A DNA stretch of 64,000 nt, taken from positions 1 through 64,000 of the forward strand of contig CACXFV010000116.1 of the NCBI GenBank assembly GCA_902767015.1, read 5' to 3'. This DNA comes from an uncultured Lachnospiraceae bacterium (lineage in GTDB: Bacteria > Bacillota > Clostridia > Lachnospirales > Lachnospiraceae). Both the position numbers and the translations under genes were made by a program. This document shows, one piece after another, positions 1 to 9,029 of this stretch. The notes beneath the pieces are model-generated. The model was not told the DNA's origin. It saw nothing but the letters and a program-made list of their open reading frames with translations, and ran no database searches. Position 1 is the first letter of the stretch; each line of letters begins with the position of its first letter.

Positions 1-1527
1 CAGGTACAGGCAGATTATACAGTGACAGATACGGCAACCTGCGAGGCAGCGGGAACGAAGACCTACAGTGCAACGGTAAGTCTTGACGGAAAGAATTATA
101 GCGGAAGTAAGGAAGAAGATTCTCCTGCCCTTGGTCATGAATGGGGTGCGTACAGCGTAACGACAGAAGCGACCTGCGAAAATACAGGAGTAGAGACGAG
201 CGTGTGTGCGCATGACAGCAGTCATACAAGAACCAGAGAAATTGCAGCCATTGGTCATGCATATGGCGAGCCGACATGGTCATGGAATGACAGTACGAAA
301 CAGGCAACTGCCATTTTTACCTGTGTGCATGACAGTTCCCATAAAATGCAGGAGCAGGCAGAATTTACGGTAACCGATACAGCAACCTGTGAGAAAGCGG
401 GAAAGAAGACCTACAATGCAACAGTAAGTTTTGCAGGAAAGAGCTACGATGGAAGTAAGACAGAGGATTCCGCAGCACTCGGACATGAGTGGGGCGAGTA
501 CAGTGTGACAAAGAAAGCCACCTGTGAAAGCGCAGGAGAAGAGACCAGTGTATGTAAGAGAGACAGTAGTCATGTGAATACCAGAGAGATTGCGCTGCTT
601 GGACATGAGTGGGGCGAGTACAGCGTGACAAAGAAAGCCACCTGTGAAAGTGCAGGAGAAGAGACCAGTGTATGTAAGAGAGACAGCAGTCATGTGAATA
701 CCAGAGAGATTGCGCCCCTTGGACATGAGTGGGGCGAGTACAGTGTGACAACAGAAGCCACCTGTGAAAGCACAGGCGTAGAGACAAGTGTGTGTGCGCA
801 CGACAGCAGTCATGTAAGAACCAGAGAAATCGCAGCTCTTGGACATGATTGGAATGCAGGTATTGTTACAAAACAGGCTACTTGTACAGAGGAAGGAATC
901 AGAACTTATACCTGTACAAGAGATGCCGGTCACACCATGACGGAAGTGATAGATACAGTACCTCATCGTTATACGAATGTGTGGTCGAAGGATGCTTCGG
1001 CACACTGGCATTATTGTACAGTGTGTGGCGCTATTGCTGACCGGGAAGCACATCATTCTGCTGCATCAGCAACGGAAGAGTCAGAGGAGCTTTGTGAGGT
1101 GTGCGGTTATGTGATGGCATCAAAGCTGCCGTTGACCTCCCATGTATTTTTCAAAAATACAGGTAATTTAAGGTTACAGGATCTTACTTTTGTGAAGGAA
1201 ACAGAGAATACCTATCAGGTAACATTGCCACAGGAAGCACCGGTCAATGAGGAATATTATTTTGAAGGCTGGAATAGCAGTGAAGATGAAGAGATTCATC
1301 AGCCTGGCGCTACATTTTCCTACACATTTGAGGCACATAAAAACGTAACATTTTCAGCAATCTGGACAAAACTGCTGGGAATCGGTACTTATGATCTGGA
1401 AAGCGATACGCGTTATCATCTTGCAGAAGGCTCTTACCGGTTAGAAGGAGATGATACCGTATATGCGGGAAATCAGACGGTATATTTGGCAGAAAACGGA
1501 AAATATACCTTAAAGGAAGGCAGGTAA
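1..1527 (+). CDS. Repeat-rich secreted/surface protein, C-terminal part (5' truncated by window)
   Basis: The frame is open to the first base, so the N-terminus lies outside the window. Residues ~40-320 are made of two alternating ~40-aa modules: one with the pattern LGHEWG.YSVT..ATCE..G.ETSVC..DSSH..TREIA, and one with TVTDTATCE.AGKKTY.ATV. Each module carries a conserved Cys pair. A C-x2-C pair (HYCTVCG, LCEVCGYV) follows near residues 340-370. The segment around YYFEGWNSSEDEEIHQPG resembles an InlB B-repeat/Flg_new beta-grasp module, a family common in extracellular proteins of gut Firmicutes. No LPXTG or membrane anchor is visible at the C-terminus. The FecR gene begins 6 bp downstream, so the two are probably co-transcribed. 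Function is unknown; adhesion or surface structure is an inference. Confidence 0.75.
   Translation, partial: QVQADYTVTDTATCEAAGTKTYSATVSLDGKNYSGSKEEDSPALGHEWGAYSVTTEATCENTGVETSVCAHDSSHTRTREIAAIGHAYGEPTWSWNDSTKQATAIFTCVHDSSHKMQEQAEFTVTDTATCEKAGKKTYNATVSFAGKSYDGSKTEDSAALGHEWGEYSVTKKATCESAGEETSVCKRDSSHVNTREIALLGHEWGEYSVTKKATCESAGEETSVCKRDSSHVNTREIAPLGHEWGEYSVTTEATCESTGVETSVCAHDSSHVRTREIAALGHDWNAGIVTKQATCTEEGIRTYTCTRDAGHTMTEVIDTVPHRYTNVWSKDASAHWHYCTVCGAIADREAHHSAASATEESEELCEVCGYVMASKLPLTSHVFFKNTGNLRLQDLTFVKETENTYQVTLPQEAPVNEEYYFEGWNSSEDEEIHQPGATFSYTFEAHKNVTFSAIWTKLLGIGTYDLESDTRYHLAEGSYRLEGDDTVYAGNQTVYLAENGKYTLKEGR
481..960 (+). repeat. Four tandem 120-bp coding repeats
   Basis: Units at 481-600, 601-720, 721-840 and 841-960 each encode 40 residues starting near GHEWG. 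The first two units are almost identical at nucleotide level, the third differs mainly in a middle block, and the fourth is clearly diverged. A further copy lies at about 130-249. The near-identity of neighbouring units suggests recent duplication or gene conversion and possible copy-number variation between strains. Confidence 0.85.
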
Positions 1528-1533
1528 TGTCCG

Positions 1534-2469
1534 GTGAATAAGTTGTTGAAAAAAAAGAAATTGTTTTTTGGTGTGATTGGAACGGCAGTAGCGGTTGTGG
1601 CAGGTGTTATTGCGTTAGCCATGTGGCCGAAAAAGGAAGGATACCGTACCATCCAGATTTACAAGCTGGATGGCAGGGCAGAAGTGAACCGACAAAATCA
1701 GGGAACGATTGAGCCCTATGTAAACATGATGCTGCAAAGTGGTGACGAGGTAAAAACCTATGAGGAAAGTTATCTGTATCTGAAAATGGATGAGGATAAA
1801 TTTCTTTTGGCAGAGCCATTGACGCGTTTCCGTTTGGAGGCTTCCGGTACTGCAAGGAACAGCAGAACGAAGATTGAGCTTGACGAGGGGGCGGTGGTCA
1901 ATCATATCACGGAGCCGCTTAGCAAGGAATCTTCTTATGAAGTGAAATCACCTAATTCTACAATGGCGGTCAGAGGTACCTCCTTCAGAGTGTATGTGTG
2001 GTATGATGAAAATGGTGTTTCCCATACGGTTTTAGAGGTATTTGAGGGAATCGTCAGTGTGAAGTTAATCTATCCGGACGGAAGTGAGTCTGGTGAGAGC
2101 AGGCAATTCAGAGCAGGGCAGACTGCTTTTATCTGGGGGAACAGTGAGACATCGGATTACGATTTTGTAGAAGATACGATTGACTATTATGAACTGGATA
2201 TACCGACACTGGAGTTTTTAAAAATAGCCATTGACGAGTTGAAAAATTATAACATCACAATTCCCGATGTTGATGAGATCATTCGATTAAAGCAGACTTA
2301 TTTTGATGTGATCTTTAAAGTAGGTGAGGAAGAATTTGGCAGGCAGTCCGTTCTGTTTGACCATACTGCTCATGAACCTGCTTTTCGTCCGACCCTCGCG
2401 GGAAGATGGGACTTTGATTTTGAAACAGCGATACGGGGCGAGACGGAAATACAGTGGATAGAGGAATAA
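1534..2469 (+). CDS. FecR-domain membrane-anchored protein
   Basis: A 311-aa protein starting at GTG, with an AAGG-type ribosome binding site inside the end of the preceding gene. Residues ~9-31 form one transmembrane helix (signal anchor); the rest should be extracytoplasmic. The middle region holds a FecR-like fold, recognisable from the stretch SPNSTMAVRGTSFRVYVW followed by VLEVFEGIVSV and a GQTAFI turn. In Firmicutes such stand-alone FecR proteins often sit beside surface or repeat proteins and are not linked to iron signalling. The 6-bp spacing to the upstream repeat protein suggests a joint envelope role, but no defined function can be assigned. Confidence 0.75.
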   Translation: MNKLLKKKKLFFGVIGTAVAVVAGVIALAMWPKKEGYRTIQIYKLDGRAEVNRQNQGTIEPYVNMMLQSGDEVKTYEESYLYLKMDEDKFLLAEPLTRFRLEASGTARNSRTKIELDEGAVVNHITEPLSKESSYEVKSPNSTMAVRGTSFRVYVWYDENGVSHTVLEVFEGIVSVKLIYPDGSESGESRQFRAGQTAFIWGNSETSDYDFVEDTIDYYELDIPTLEFLKIAIDELKNYNITIPDVDEIIRLKQTYFDVIFKVGEEEFGRQSVLFDHTAHEPAFRPTLAGRWDFDFETAIRGETEIQWIEE

Positions 2470-2520
2470 CACATTGTAGACGACAAATTGAAAAGTAAAT
2501 TATTAACAATTTCTAAGAGG

Positions 2521-2550
2521 CAAAAGTCGCTGATTCACAGCGGCTTTTGT
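2521..2550 (+). terminator. Stem-loop terminator after FecR gene
   Basis: A 12-bp stem (2521-2532 with 2538-2549, one G-T pair) and a 5-nt loop, with the A-run and T-run inside the stem, 50 bp after the FecR stop codon. The U-tract after the stem is short, so termination strength is uncertain. Confidence 0.55.
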
Positions 2551-2660
2551 GATTTGAAATAGAGTGAAAAATAAAGTTTCGCTCTTGAATTTGCGGTTCA
2601 AAAGGATAAGCAAGCTTGTCCGCTTGAATCTTGAAGGCAAAATATGCAGGAGGTATAAAA

Positions 2661-3054
2661 ATGGTAAAACAATCAACAGAAAATGATCGTCTTACATGGG
2701 AGGAGATTAGGACAGAACATATCGTGCAAGATGAGTGGATCGACTTTAAAAGGTCAGCCTATCGTTTTCCTGACGGTAGTATATTTAAACCATATTACAG
2801 TTATAGCCGCAGAGATTATGTAGTGATCGTGGCATCATTTGCTGACTGTGCCGTCCAATGCTACGCTGGCGGATAATTATGCCTACCTGTTTGTTGCCAG
2901 AAATTGTAAAAGAGTGTCAGGACAGTCACTTGACGATACGGAATTTTTAAATGTGAAGAAATATTCGGCATTGGAGATAGAGGAGATGATCAAAAAAGGG
3001 AAATTTCAGCAGGCTGTCCATGTGGCTGCGTGGTTACTGGCATGCAGGAGATAA
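2661..3054 (+). pseudogene. Nudix hydrolase pseudogene lacking the Nudix box
   Basis: Translation starts at ATG 2661 behind a strong AGGAGGT site and gives the usual N-terminal strands of an ADP-ribose-pyrophosphatase-like Nudix protein, up to DYVVIVAS at about 2838. There the frame changes and the next homologous segment (LLTVPSNATLADNYAYLFVA, from 2839) is the part that normally follows the Nudix box, ending with the usual C-terminal helix QQAVHVAAWLLA. The catalytic box Gx5Ex7REUxEExGU and its flanks are missing, and the upstream frame runs into TAA at 2874-2876. I read this as one internal deletion that also shifted the frame. The protein cannot be catalytic. Confidence 0.8.
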
Positions 3055-3115
3055 ATAAATAATAGATATTTAAGTAACAGGTATATTCGGAATAAAAAAT
3101 CAAGGAGGGAATACA

Positions 3116-4720
3116 TTGAACGCTACGGATGGAATTATAAGATTGGCAAAACCAAAGAAAAAGGGGATACTGCGCCTCATTTTTAGTAGATTATTTATCA
3201 TTTTGTTAATGATTGTTCTGCAGATTTTAATTCTTGTCTCCATATATGACTGGTTCAAAGAATATATGCCACATTTTACGGCTATTCAGGTATTATTTAC
3301 GCTGCTGATGATTGTACACCTTTTCAACAGTGATATGGATTCTTCGGCGAAGCTGACATGGATGGTCATTATTTCTATTTTTCCTGTTCCCGGTACTATT
3401 TTCTTAAGAGTGACGGAGACGGATGTGGGACACAGAGCCATCAAAAAAAGAATTAACCAATTAATAAGAGAATCTAATGATGCGCTTAAGCAGTCGCAGG
3501 AGGTTATTGATGAACTTGTGGGAGATTACTCGGGAACAGACGATTTGTGCCGGTATGTCAACAGAACGGGGTGCTTTCCGATATATAACAATACACAGGT
3601 GACATATTTTCCTTTGGGAGAGGATAAATTTAAAGCGATGCTTGAAGGGCTTGAGAAGGCAGAAAAGTATATTTTCATGGAGTATTTTATCATCACGGAG
3701 GGATATATGTGGGGATAAATTCTCGAAGTGCTGGCAAGAAAAGCGAAGGAGGGGGTTTTTGTGTGCGTTATGTATGACGGAATGTGTGAATTGTCGCAAT
3801 TGCCGCATGATTATACAAAGCGTATGAAAAAAATAGGCATTCATTGCAAAGCTTTTTCTCCACTCACTCCATTTTTGTCAACTTATTATAATTACAGGGA
3901 TCACAGAAAAATTCTCGTAATAGATGGTAAGGTGACATTTAATGGAGGTGTCAATCTCGCGGATGAATATATCAATAAAATTGAGCGCTTCGGACACTGG
4001 AAAGATACAGCGATAATGTTGAAGGGTGAGGCTGCAAAGAGTTTTACACTGATGTTTCTTCAGATGTGGAATATCAGTGAAAAGACACCGGAATTTAAGA
4101 AGTATCTTGAAGAAGAAAAGTCGGAAAATATGAGTGATTTGGAACATCAAAAGAAAGGGCAGAAGGCAGAACGTGGTTATGTGATGCCGTTCGGGGATTG
4201 TCCGCTTGATGACGACAAAGTAGGGGAAAATGTGTATATGGATATTTTGAACAGGGCAACGGATTATGTGCATATCATGACACCTTATCTGATTTTGGAT
4301 GGAGAATTGCAGAGAGCTATTGAATTTGCGGCACAGAGAGGCGTGGAGGTTGCCATTATTCTGCCGGGGATTCCTGACAAAAAAGCAGCATATGCACTGG
4401 CAAAGTCACATTATAAATCATTGCTCAAGGCAGGGGTTAAGCTGTATGAGTATACGCCGGGCTTTGTCCATGCAAAGGTATTCGTGAGTGATGATAAAAA
4501 AGGTGTTGTGGGAACCATTAATCTGGATTACAGAAGTCTGTATCACCATTTTGAATGTGCCACCTATCTGTATCAGGTGGACTGTATCAAAGATATTGAG
4601 GCGGATTTTAAGGACACTCTCTCAAAATGCAGGGAAATCACCAAAGAGACAATCAGGAATGAGAAGCTGTATTATAAGGTAGTGGGAGGTGTGATGAAAT
4701 TTATTGCACCACTGATGTAA
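3116..4720 (+). pseudogene. cls: Cardiolipin synthase gene interrupted by one in-frame stop
   Basis: TTG 3116 follows an AAGGAGGG site. Two open frames in the same phase, 3116-3715 and 3719-4720, together make a full-length (~534 codon) Cls: two N-terminal membrane helices, then phospholipase-D HKD motifs DHRKILVID and HAKVFVSDD with a GTINLDYRSL tail. They are separated only by TAA at 3716-3718, inside the segment ITEGYMWG-stop-ILEVLARKA, where intact homologues read straight through. A single nonsense change (for example AAA to TAA) explains it. Re-initiation at GTG 3728 could make the catalytic half without membrane anchors, so residual function is not excluded. Cls joins two phosphatidylglycerols into cardiolipin at the membrane. 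Confidence 0.85.
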
Positions 4721-4796
4721 AAAACTGCAACATTTTCTGATGTGAAAAAGTGTTATAAGTAAAAACACAGTTGTAATAAAAAGAGAGGAATTGACT

Positions 4797-7211
4797 ATGA
4801 AGAGAAGAAACGGTAAAAACAGGATATTTGAAATTATTTTGGTGACAGGTTTGTGTCTATCCATGCTGACAGGATGTTCAGCCGGAAAAGCATCTGTAGA
4901 AAAAAAGGATTCATCTGATGGCAGGAAGCAGAATAGTGAGACAGAAAAAACAGGTAAGAAAGAGGGAAAGAATGAAAGTGTGCAGCAGGTGGATTTTGTA
5001 ACAGGAATTAAGCAGAAATATGCTGACAACGAGAAAAATGAATATGATGAGGCAATGTATAATTTAGAAAAGGATCATGTGTTTGTATTTGAAAATCTCC
5101 CGGACAGATTTTTTGATAACGAAGAGTATGAATGCTTTAAGGTATTCTATGATGCAGAGCTTCAAAATTTTGTGGATATTACAGTGCAAAGTGACTATGA
5201 TAAAAAAACAGTAACTATATCACCTAATCTTACCTTTAGTTACCATGATGCCCAAGGGAGCACGGCTGATGATGGTACATGGGGAACAAGAAGTAAGTTT
5301 TTTCTGGTAAGATACGTAAACCATGATACCGGTGAAATGCTTGATAAGCCTGTGATTACTGTCTTTACCATAAAGCAGGAGCTGGATACGCCTACACTTG
5401 AGCAGTCTGTTGATGAGCAGGGATATTACCAATTGACTTGGAGTGCTGTGGAGGAGGCAGATTACTATGAAGTATATGGGCTTGACAAAGGAATGGATTT
5501 TGCAGAGCTTCAGTATACAGCGGAAAAAGGGGTGACGAAGTGTAACTATGAAGATTTTAAGAATGCACAAGATTATGAACAGCATTTTAGGGAAAAATAC
5601 GGGAATACAGAGATTAATGTGGATGAAAAATGGCTAATGAATGAGATGCTGAATGCGTCAGAGTACAGCTATTTTGTTGTGGCAAGGACAAATGATGGCA
5701 GAGTGTCCGGAATGAGTAATGAGTGTCTTGTGGCGAAGATAGCCAATCAGATTCCAAGGCGGAAAAGTGATGAATTTCAGAGTGATTATGAAGGAGAAAC
5801 GATACTTGCCCTGCCTGCATATGTTGATGTGGAGATGCTGGATGGCTCCATTGGCAGGTATTTGATAGAGTATAACGGTGTACAGGTATATCTTTTAGAG
5901 GATGGTTCCATCAGTGTGTGGCCATCTATTAAGAATCTTCCGATTGGTATGTTAAGTGTGACTTTAAAGGGAGTGGAATATGAAGCTTTTATGTCCACAA
6001 CGGATTTATTAAAGGAGAGAGAAGAAAAACTGGAGGATAAATCAGGAATAGTAAATGAGAACATTGTTATACCTTATGTTCCTAAAAATGATGAGAAGAT
6101 AAAAGAAAATGGACAGGAAGGTACATCTGAGAGAGAAACTGTTACTTCTGATGCTGCAGATGGAGATAAGGCAGATGAAGAGGAAACCAATAAAGGTGGA
6201 GCAGATGCAGAATATGACGCTGTCAGTGAGGAATTGGCAGATACAATTTATGCCAATTCTGCCATGGCCGAGTGGACTGCGTACAATCTTTTGGCACATA
6301 ACGAGGTGATTTCCTACAGAGAATTTCCGGAAAGTTCCAATACAGAATTTCTGAGGGATGTTTTTTTGGAAGCATATAATCAGAATCCATTGTGCGGCAT
6401 CATTGATGAACTTTGGTATGATTATGAAACAGACGCCATTTATATCAGATATGTGCTGACATCAGAAGAAACAAAACAGATGCAGGACGAGTGCCTGAAA
6501 ACAGCGAAGGAAGTGACAGACAAGATTATTAAGGAGCATATGTCGGACTATGAAAAGGTACAGGAAATAAACCGTTTTATATGCGAAAATGCTGTATACA
6601 ATGAAAAAATATTTGATTACATAGGAGAGGACGGTACGGTAGATCATCAGGCAGTAGTGGATTATGCCGGTTCCTTTACGCCATATGGTGTCCTTGTGGA
6701 TCATATAGGTGTGTGTGAGTCGTATTCAGAGGCATTTTTGCTGCTGTCTCATTTCGCGGGATTGGAGACTGTCATTGAAACCGGAACCATGTCAGGGGTG
6801 AGTCATGAGTGGAACAGAGTCAGGCTTGATGGTCAGTGGTATACGATTGATGTGACAAATAATGATGCAGATGACATTCCAAACTGCTATTTTAATATTC
6901 CGGATGAACTTGCAGAGACAATTTATCATGAAAATCAGCAGGCATTCATGGATGATTATCTGAGTGAATATTCGGCACAGGGAATGGATAATGAATATTA
7001 TACAAGAAATGATCTGTATGCAGATGATAAAGAGGACGCAGTTGCATTGTTGGCAGAGTTGTTGGAAAGTAATGATATTGCAACAGTACGTGTGAGCTCA
7101 GATACTAAAGAAAAAGATATTGAGAAGATTGTAAAGAAGGCCGCTAAAACAGTAAAAATGACATCAGGGATGTACTATTACAGAGCCGGTGTTATCTCTG
7201 TTGTAAAATAG
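4797..7211 (+). CDS. Lipoprotein with transglutaminase-like domain
   Basis: ATG 4797 is chosen over TTG 4791 because it sits 7 nt after AGAGAGGA and opens a lipoprotein signal with lipobox LTGC (Cys ~29). After a low-complexity linker comes a fibronectin-III-like segment (~190-310, YYQLTWSAVEEADYYEVYG), another charged linker (~420-480) and a C-terminal transglutaminase/protease-like domain (~490-720). The apparent catalytic triad is Cys ~640 in IGVCESYSEAF, His ~670 in SHEWN and Asp ~685 in YTIDVTNND. In this superfamily such lipoproteins are usually cysteine peptidases or amidases acting on wall or surface proteins; the substrate here is unknown. The sigma-factor-like gene starts 21 bp downstream. 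Confidence 0.8.
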   Translation: MKRRNGKNRIFEIILVTGLCLSMLTGCSAGKASVEKKDSSDGRKQNSETEKTGKKEGKNESVQQVDFVTGIKQKYADNEKNEYDEAMYNLEKDHVFVFENLPDRFFDNEEYECFKVFYDAELQNFVDITVQSDYDKKTVTISPNLTFSYHDAQGSTADDGTWGTRSKFFLVRYVNHDTGEMLDKPVITVFTIKQELDTPTLEQSVDEQGYYQLTWSAVEEADYYEVYGLDKGMDFAELQYTAEKGVTKCNYEDFKNAQDYEQHFREKYGNTEINVDEKWLMNEMLNASEYSYFVVARTNDGRVSGMSNECLVAKIANQIPRRKSDEFQSDYEGETILALPAYVDVEMLDGSIGRYLIEYNGVQVYLLEDGSISVWPSIKNLPIGMLSVTLKGVEYEAFMSTTDLLKEREEKLEDKSGIVNENIVIPYVPKNDEKIKENGQEGTSERETVTSDAADGDKADEEETNKGGADAEYDAVSEELADTIYANSAMAEWTAYNLLAHNEVISYREFPESSNTEFLRDVFLEAYNQNPLCGIIDELWYDYETDAIYIRYVLTSEETKQMQDECLKTAKEVTDKIIKEHMSDYEKVQEINRFICENAVYNEKIFDYIGEDGTVDHQAVVDYAGSFTPYGVLVDHIGVCESYSEAFLLLSHFAGLETVIETGTMSGVSHEWNRVRLDGQWYTIDVTNNDADDIPNCYFNIPDELAETIYHENQQAFMDDYLSEYSAQGMDNEYYTRNDLYADDKEDAVALLAELLESNDIATVRVSSDTKEKDIEKIVKKAAKTVKMTSGMYYYRAGVISVVK

Positions 7212-7232
7212 GCTTGACTCTTGGTGTAAAAT

Positions 7233-8285
7233 ATGGAAGTTATTTGCGGAAAAAATAATTATGATGTTGAAACTGTCATTGAACTGTATAATGGCATGAT
7301 TTTCAGACTTGCAATGATAAGAATGGGAAATATTGAGGACGCACAGGATGTTACGCAGGATACTTTTATGAGAATGATCATGTACATCAAAAAGGGTGGC
7401 AGTTTTCATGATGAGGAACATCTTAAGGCATGGCTTCTCAAGGTGGCAGTCAACAGAGGAAAGTCTGTCTTAAGTCTTGTGTGGAATAAAAGAACAGAGG
7501 GACTGGAAAGGGCGGAGAAGCTTCCGGCGTCTGACAAGTCTGAGGATTATGCGTATGAGTATGTCCTAAGATTACAGGAGAAGTACAGAGTGGCGATTAA
7601 TCTGTTTTATTATGAACAGCTTTCAACGGAACAGATTGCTGACATTATGGGACAGAAGCCTGCTTTGGAATTTACAGCCGATTTAAAAATAATGGCTAAG
7701 GAAATGGAACATGATGAAAGTTCCGTGAAAGGAAAAGCATTAAGACAAACTTCTCTCAAAAACAGAAAATACATAGGAAACAGACTTTGTCATGCAGCGG
7801 CTGCCGCTGCAATAGTGATATTGATTGCTTCACTGGGAATGATGAAATGGTGGAAAAGTGAAGCAATGTCAGGAAAAGATTCGACCGACAGCTTTCACAC
7901 AGCACAGAATTCTATGGAAATCAAGGCAGGGAAGGAGGAAGACCATGGCATCTATGTGGGAACCATCGGTGAGAAGTCAGAGCTTGAAATTGCATTGGAG
8001 GTATTAGAGACGGAGTCTTTTCATGATGCCATAACGGACGAAGAGGGGAATACGGTATCTTTAGAAAAGAGAAAAGAAATAACAGATTTTCTGCGTCATG
8101 CCGGACAGGTCACAGACAAGAGTCGGATGCAGGCTATTGGGGAGAGTACAGCATATGAATTGTATTATATCCGGCCGAAAAAAGAGGGCGGTAAGAGTGA
8201 TGAAAGTATTACAGATGACAGAATTGTATTAAAGGTGTATGAATCCGGATATGTGATGATTAATGATGTGCTGTTGTATCGTTGA
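7233..8285 (+). CDS. ECF sigma factor fused to anti-sigma-like membrane segment
   Basis: Residues 1-~140 are an ECF sigma-70 factor: region 2 (NIEDAQDVTQDTFMRMI) and the start of region 4 (FYYEQLSTEQIADIMGQKP). At about base 7660 the similarity stops just where the GTVKSRL-type recognition helix of region 4.2 should follow. The frame continues instead into a helical segment, a transmembrane helix (~188-207, AIVILIASLGMM) and a ~140-aa extracytoplasmic part, the layout of an anti-sigma factor without its N-terminus. This looks like an in-frame deletion joining adjacent sigma and anti-sigma genes. A designed one-component membrane sigma factor is the alternative. No strong ribosome binding site precedes ATG 7233, so it may be translationally coupled to the lipoprotein gene. 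Confidence 0.7.
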   Translation: MEVICGKNNYDVETVIELYNGMIFRLAMIRMGNIEDAQDVTQDTFMRMIMYIKKGGSFHDEEHLKAWLLKVAVNRGKSVLSLVWNKRTEGLERAEKLPASDKSEDYAYEYVLRLQEKYRVAINLFYYEQLSTEQIADIMGQKPALEFTADLKIMAKEMEHDESSVKGKALRQTSLKNRKYIGNRLCHAAAAAAIVILIASLGMMKWWKSEAMSGKDSTDSFHTAQNSMEIKAGKEEDHGIYVGTIGEKSELEIALEVLETESFHDAITDEEGNTVSLEKRKEITDFLRHAGQVTDKSRMQAIGESTAYELYYIRPKKEGGKSDESITDDRIVLKVYESGYVMINDVLLYR

Positions 8286-8343
8286 AGAAATAGGAGATTA
8301 GGATTGACAGGCATTTTACGATTTTATTACATTTTATGGATAT

Positions 8344-8374
8344 TGTTGTATTTGTGGTTCAAATTATGTATAAT
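8344..8374 (+). promoter_or_regulatory. Probable promoter of hypothetical gene 8421
   Basis: A perfect TATAAT at 8369-8374, preceded directly by TG, with a weak -35 (TTGTTG at 8344 or TTGTAT at 8346, spacing 17-19). It would give a leader of about 40 nt before the AAGGAGGAG site of the next gene. Confidence 0.5.
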
Positions 8375-8420
8375 TAATAGTAGGTTTATTTCAGTATCAT
8401 ATGTGAAGGAGGAGATTTTT

Positions 8421-8906
8421 ATGCTACAGCACTTGGGAAATGTATTTTTTACTGTTGAGGCAATCGATAGGAAGGATAATCATAATGTACCGACTATTTA
8501 TCTGAATATTTATAATAGGACAACCAGACAGATTATCGGTCTGATGAGGTTTAATCATGATCCTAACTATTCGAAATTAGCTAAGAACATCCGAATGTCA
8601 TTTGATATATTTGATCCAAAAGATATTGATCCGTGTACAAGCACACTGTTGGAAGATATCATTATCGGCGGTTTTGTGTGGATTACAATGGACAATCATT
8701 ATACGTATGATTTTCATCCGAGACCATACATGGTAATTCATAACTACAAAGAAGATGCGGATTTAATGAAGATTATCAATGCGAAGACAATCAATATTCT
8801 GCAGAGTCTTGAGTGTAAAAGGGGAGAGGGAGATGAGAATATGTATATCTTCTCTAAGGAGCTCACCACACCATATCTTTCACAAAAGCTGGCAAGGGGT
8901 AAATAA
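8421..8906 (+). CDS. Conserved hypothetical protein, 161 aa
   Basis: ATG 8421 lies 7 nt after a near-perfect AAGGAGGAG site, so this start is preferred over in-frame codons further up. The protein has no signal peptide or membrane helix and is rich in beta-strand-like segments (VFFTVEAIDRKDNHNVPTIY, TRQIIGLMRF) with many aromatic and His residues. I do not recognise a named family. It stands alone between its own promoter and the cupin gene. Confidence 0.7.
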   Translation: MLQHLGNVFFTVEAIDRKDNHNVPTIYLNIYNRTTRQIIGLMRFNHDPNYSKLAKNIRMSFDIFDPKDIDPCTSTLLEDIIIGGFVWITMDNHYTYDFHPRPYMVIHNYKEDADLMKIINAKTINILQSLECKRGEGDENMYIFSKELTTPYLSQKLARGK

Positions 8907-8947
8907 TCTGTCATACTTCGGCGTTGTGGGAATTTAGTCATTTTTTT

Positions 8948-8976
8948 TTAACAAAAGCGCTGTGCAGTCATAATAT
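8948..8976 (+). promoter_or_regulatory. Probable promoter of the cupin gene
   Basis: TTAACA (8948-8953), 17-bp spacer, TAATAT (8971-8976). The start of transcription would lie ~45 nt before the cupin start codon. Confidence 0.45.
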
Positions 8977-9029
8977 AGTATTGAGAATATGAAGAGCCTA
9001 TAAGACTCTGAAGGGAGATGTCCTACTGT

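Noticed and set aside
481..960. Regularly spaced repeats as a CRISPR array
   Set aside because: The 120-bp units are contiguous, in frame and protein-coding, with no unique spacers and no cas genes.
280..1056. Long minus-strand frames (258 and 140 aa) opposite the surface repeat protein
   Set aside because: They mirror the tandem coding repeats of the plus strand; composition is Cys/His-rich without family pattern and no ribosome binding site is present.
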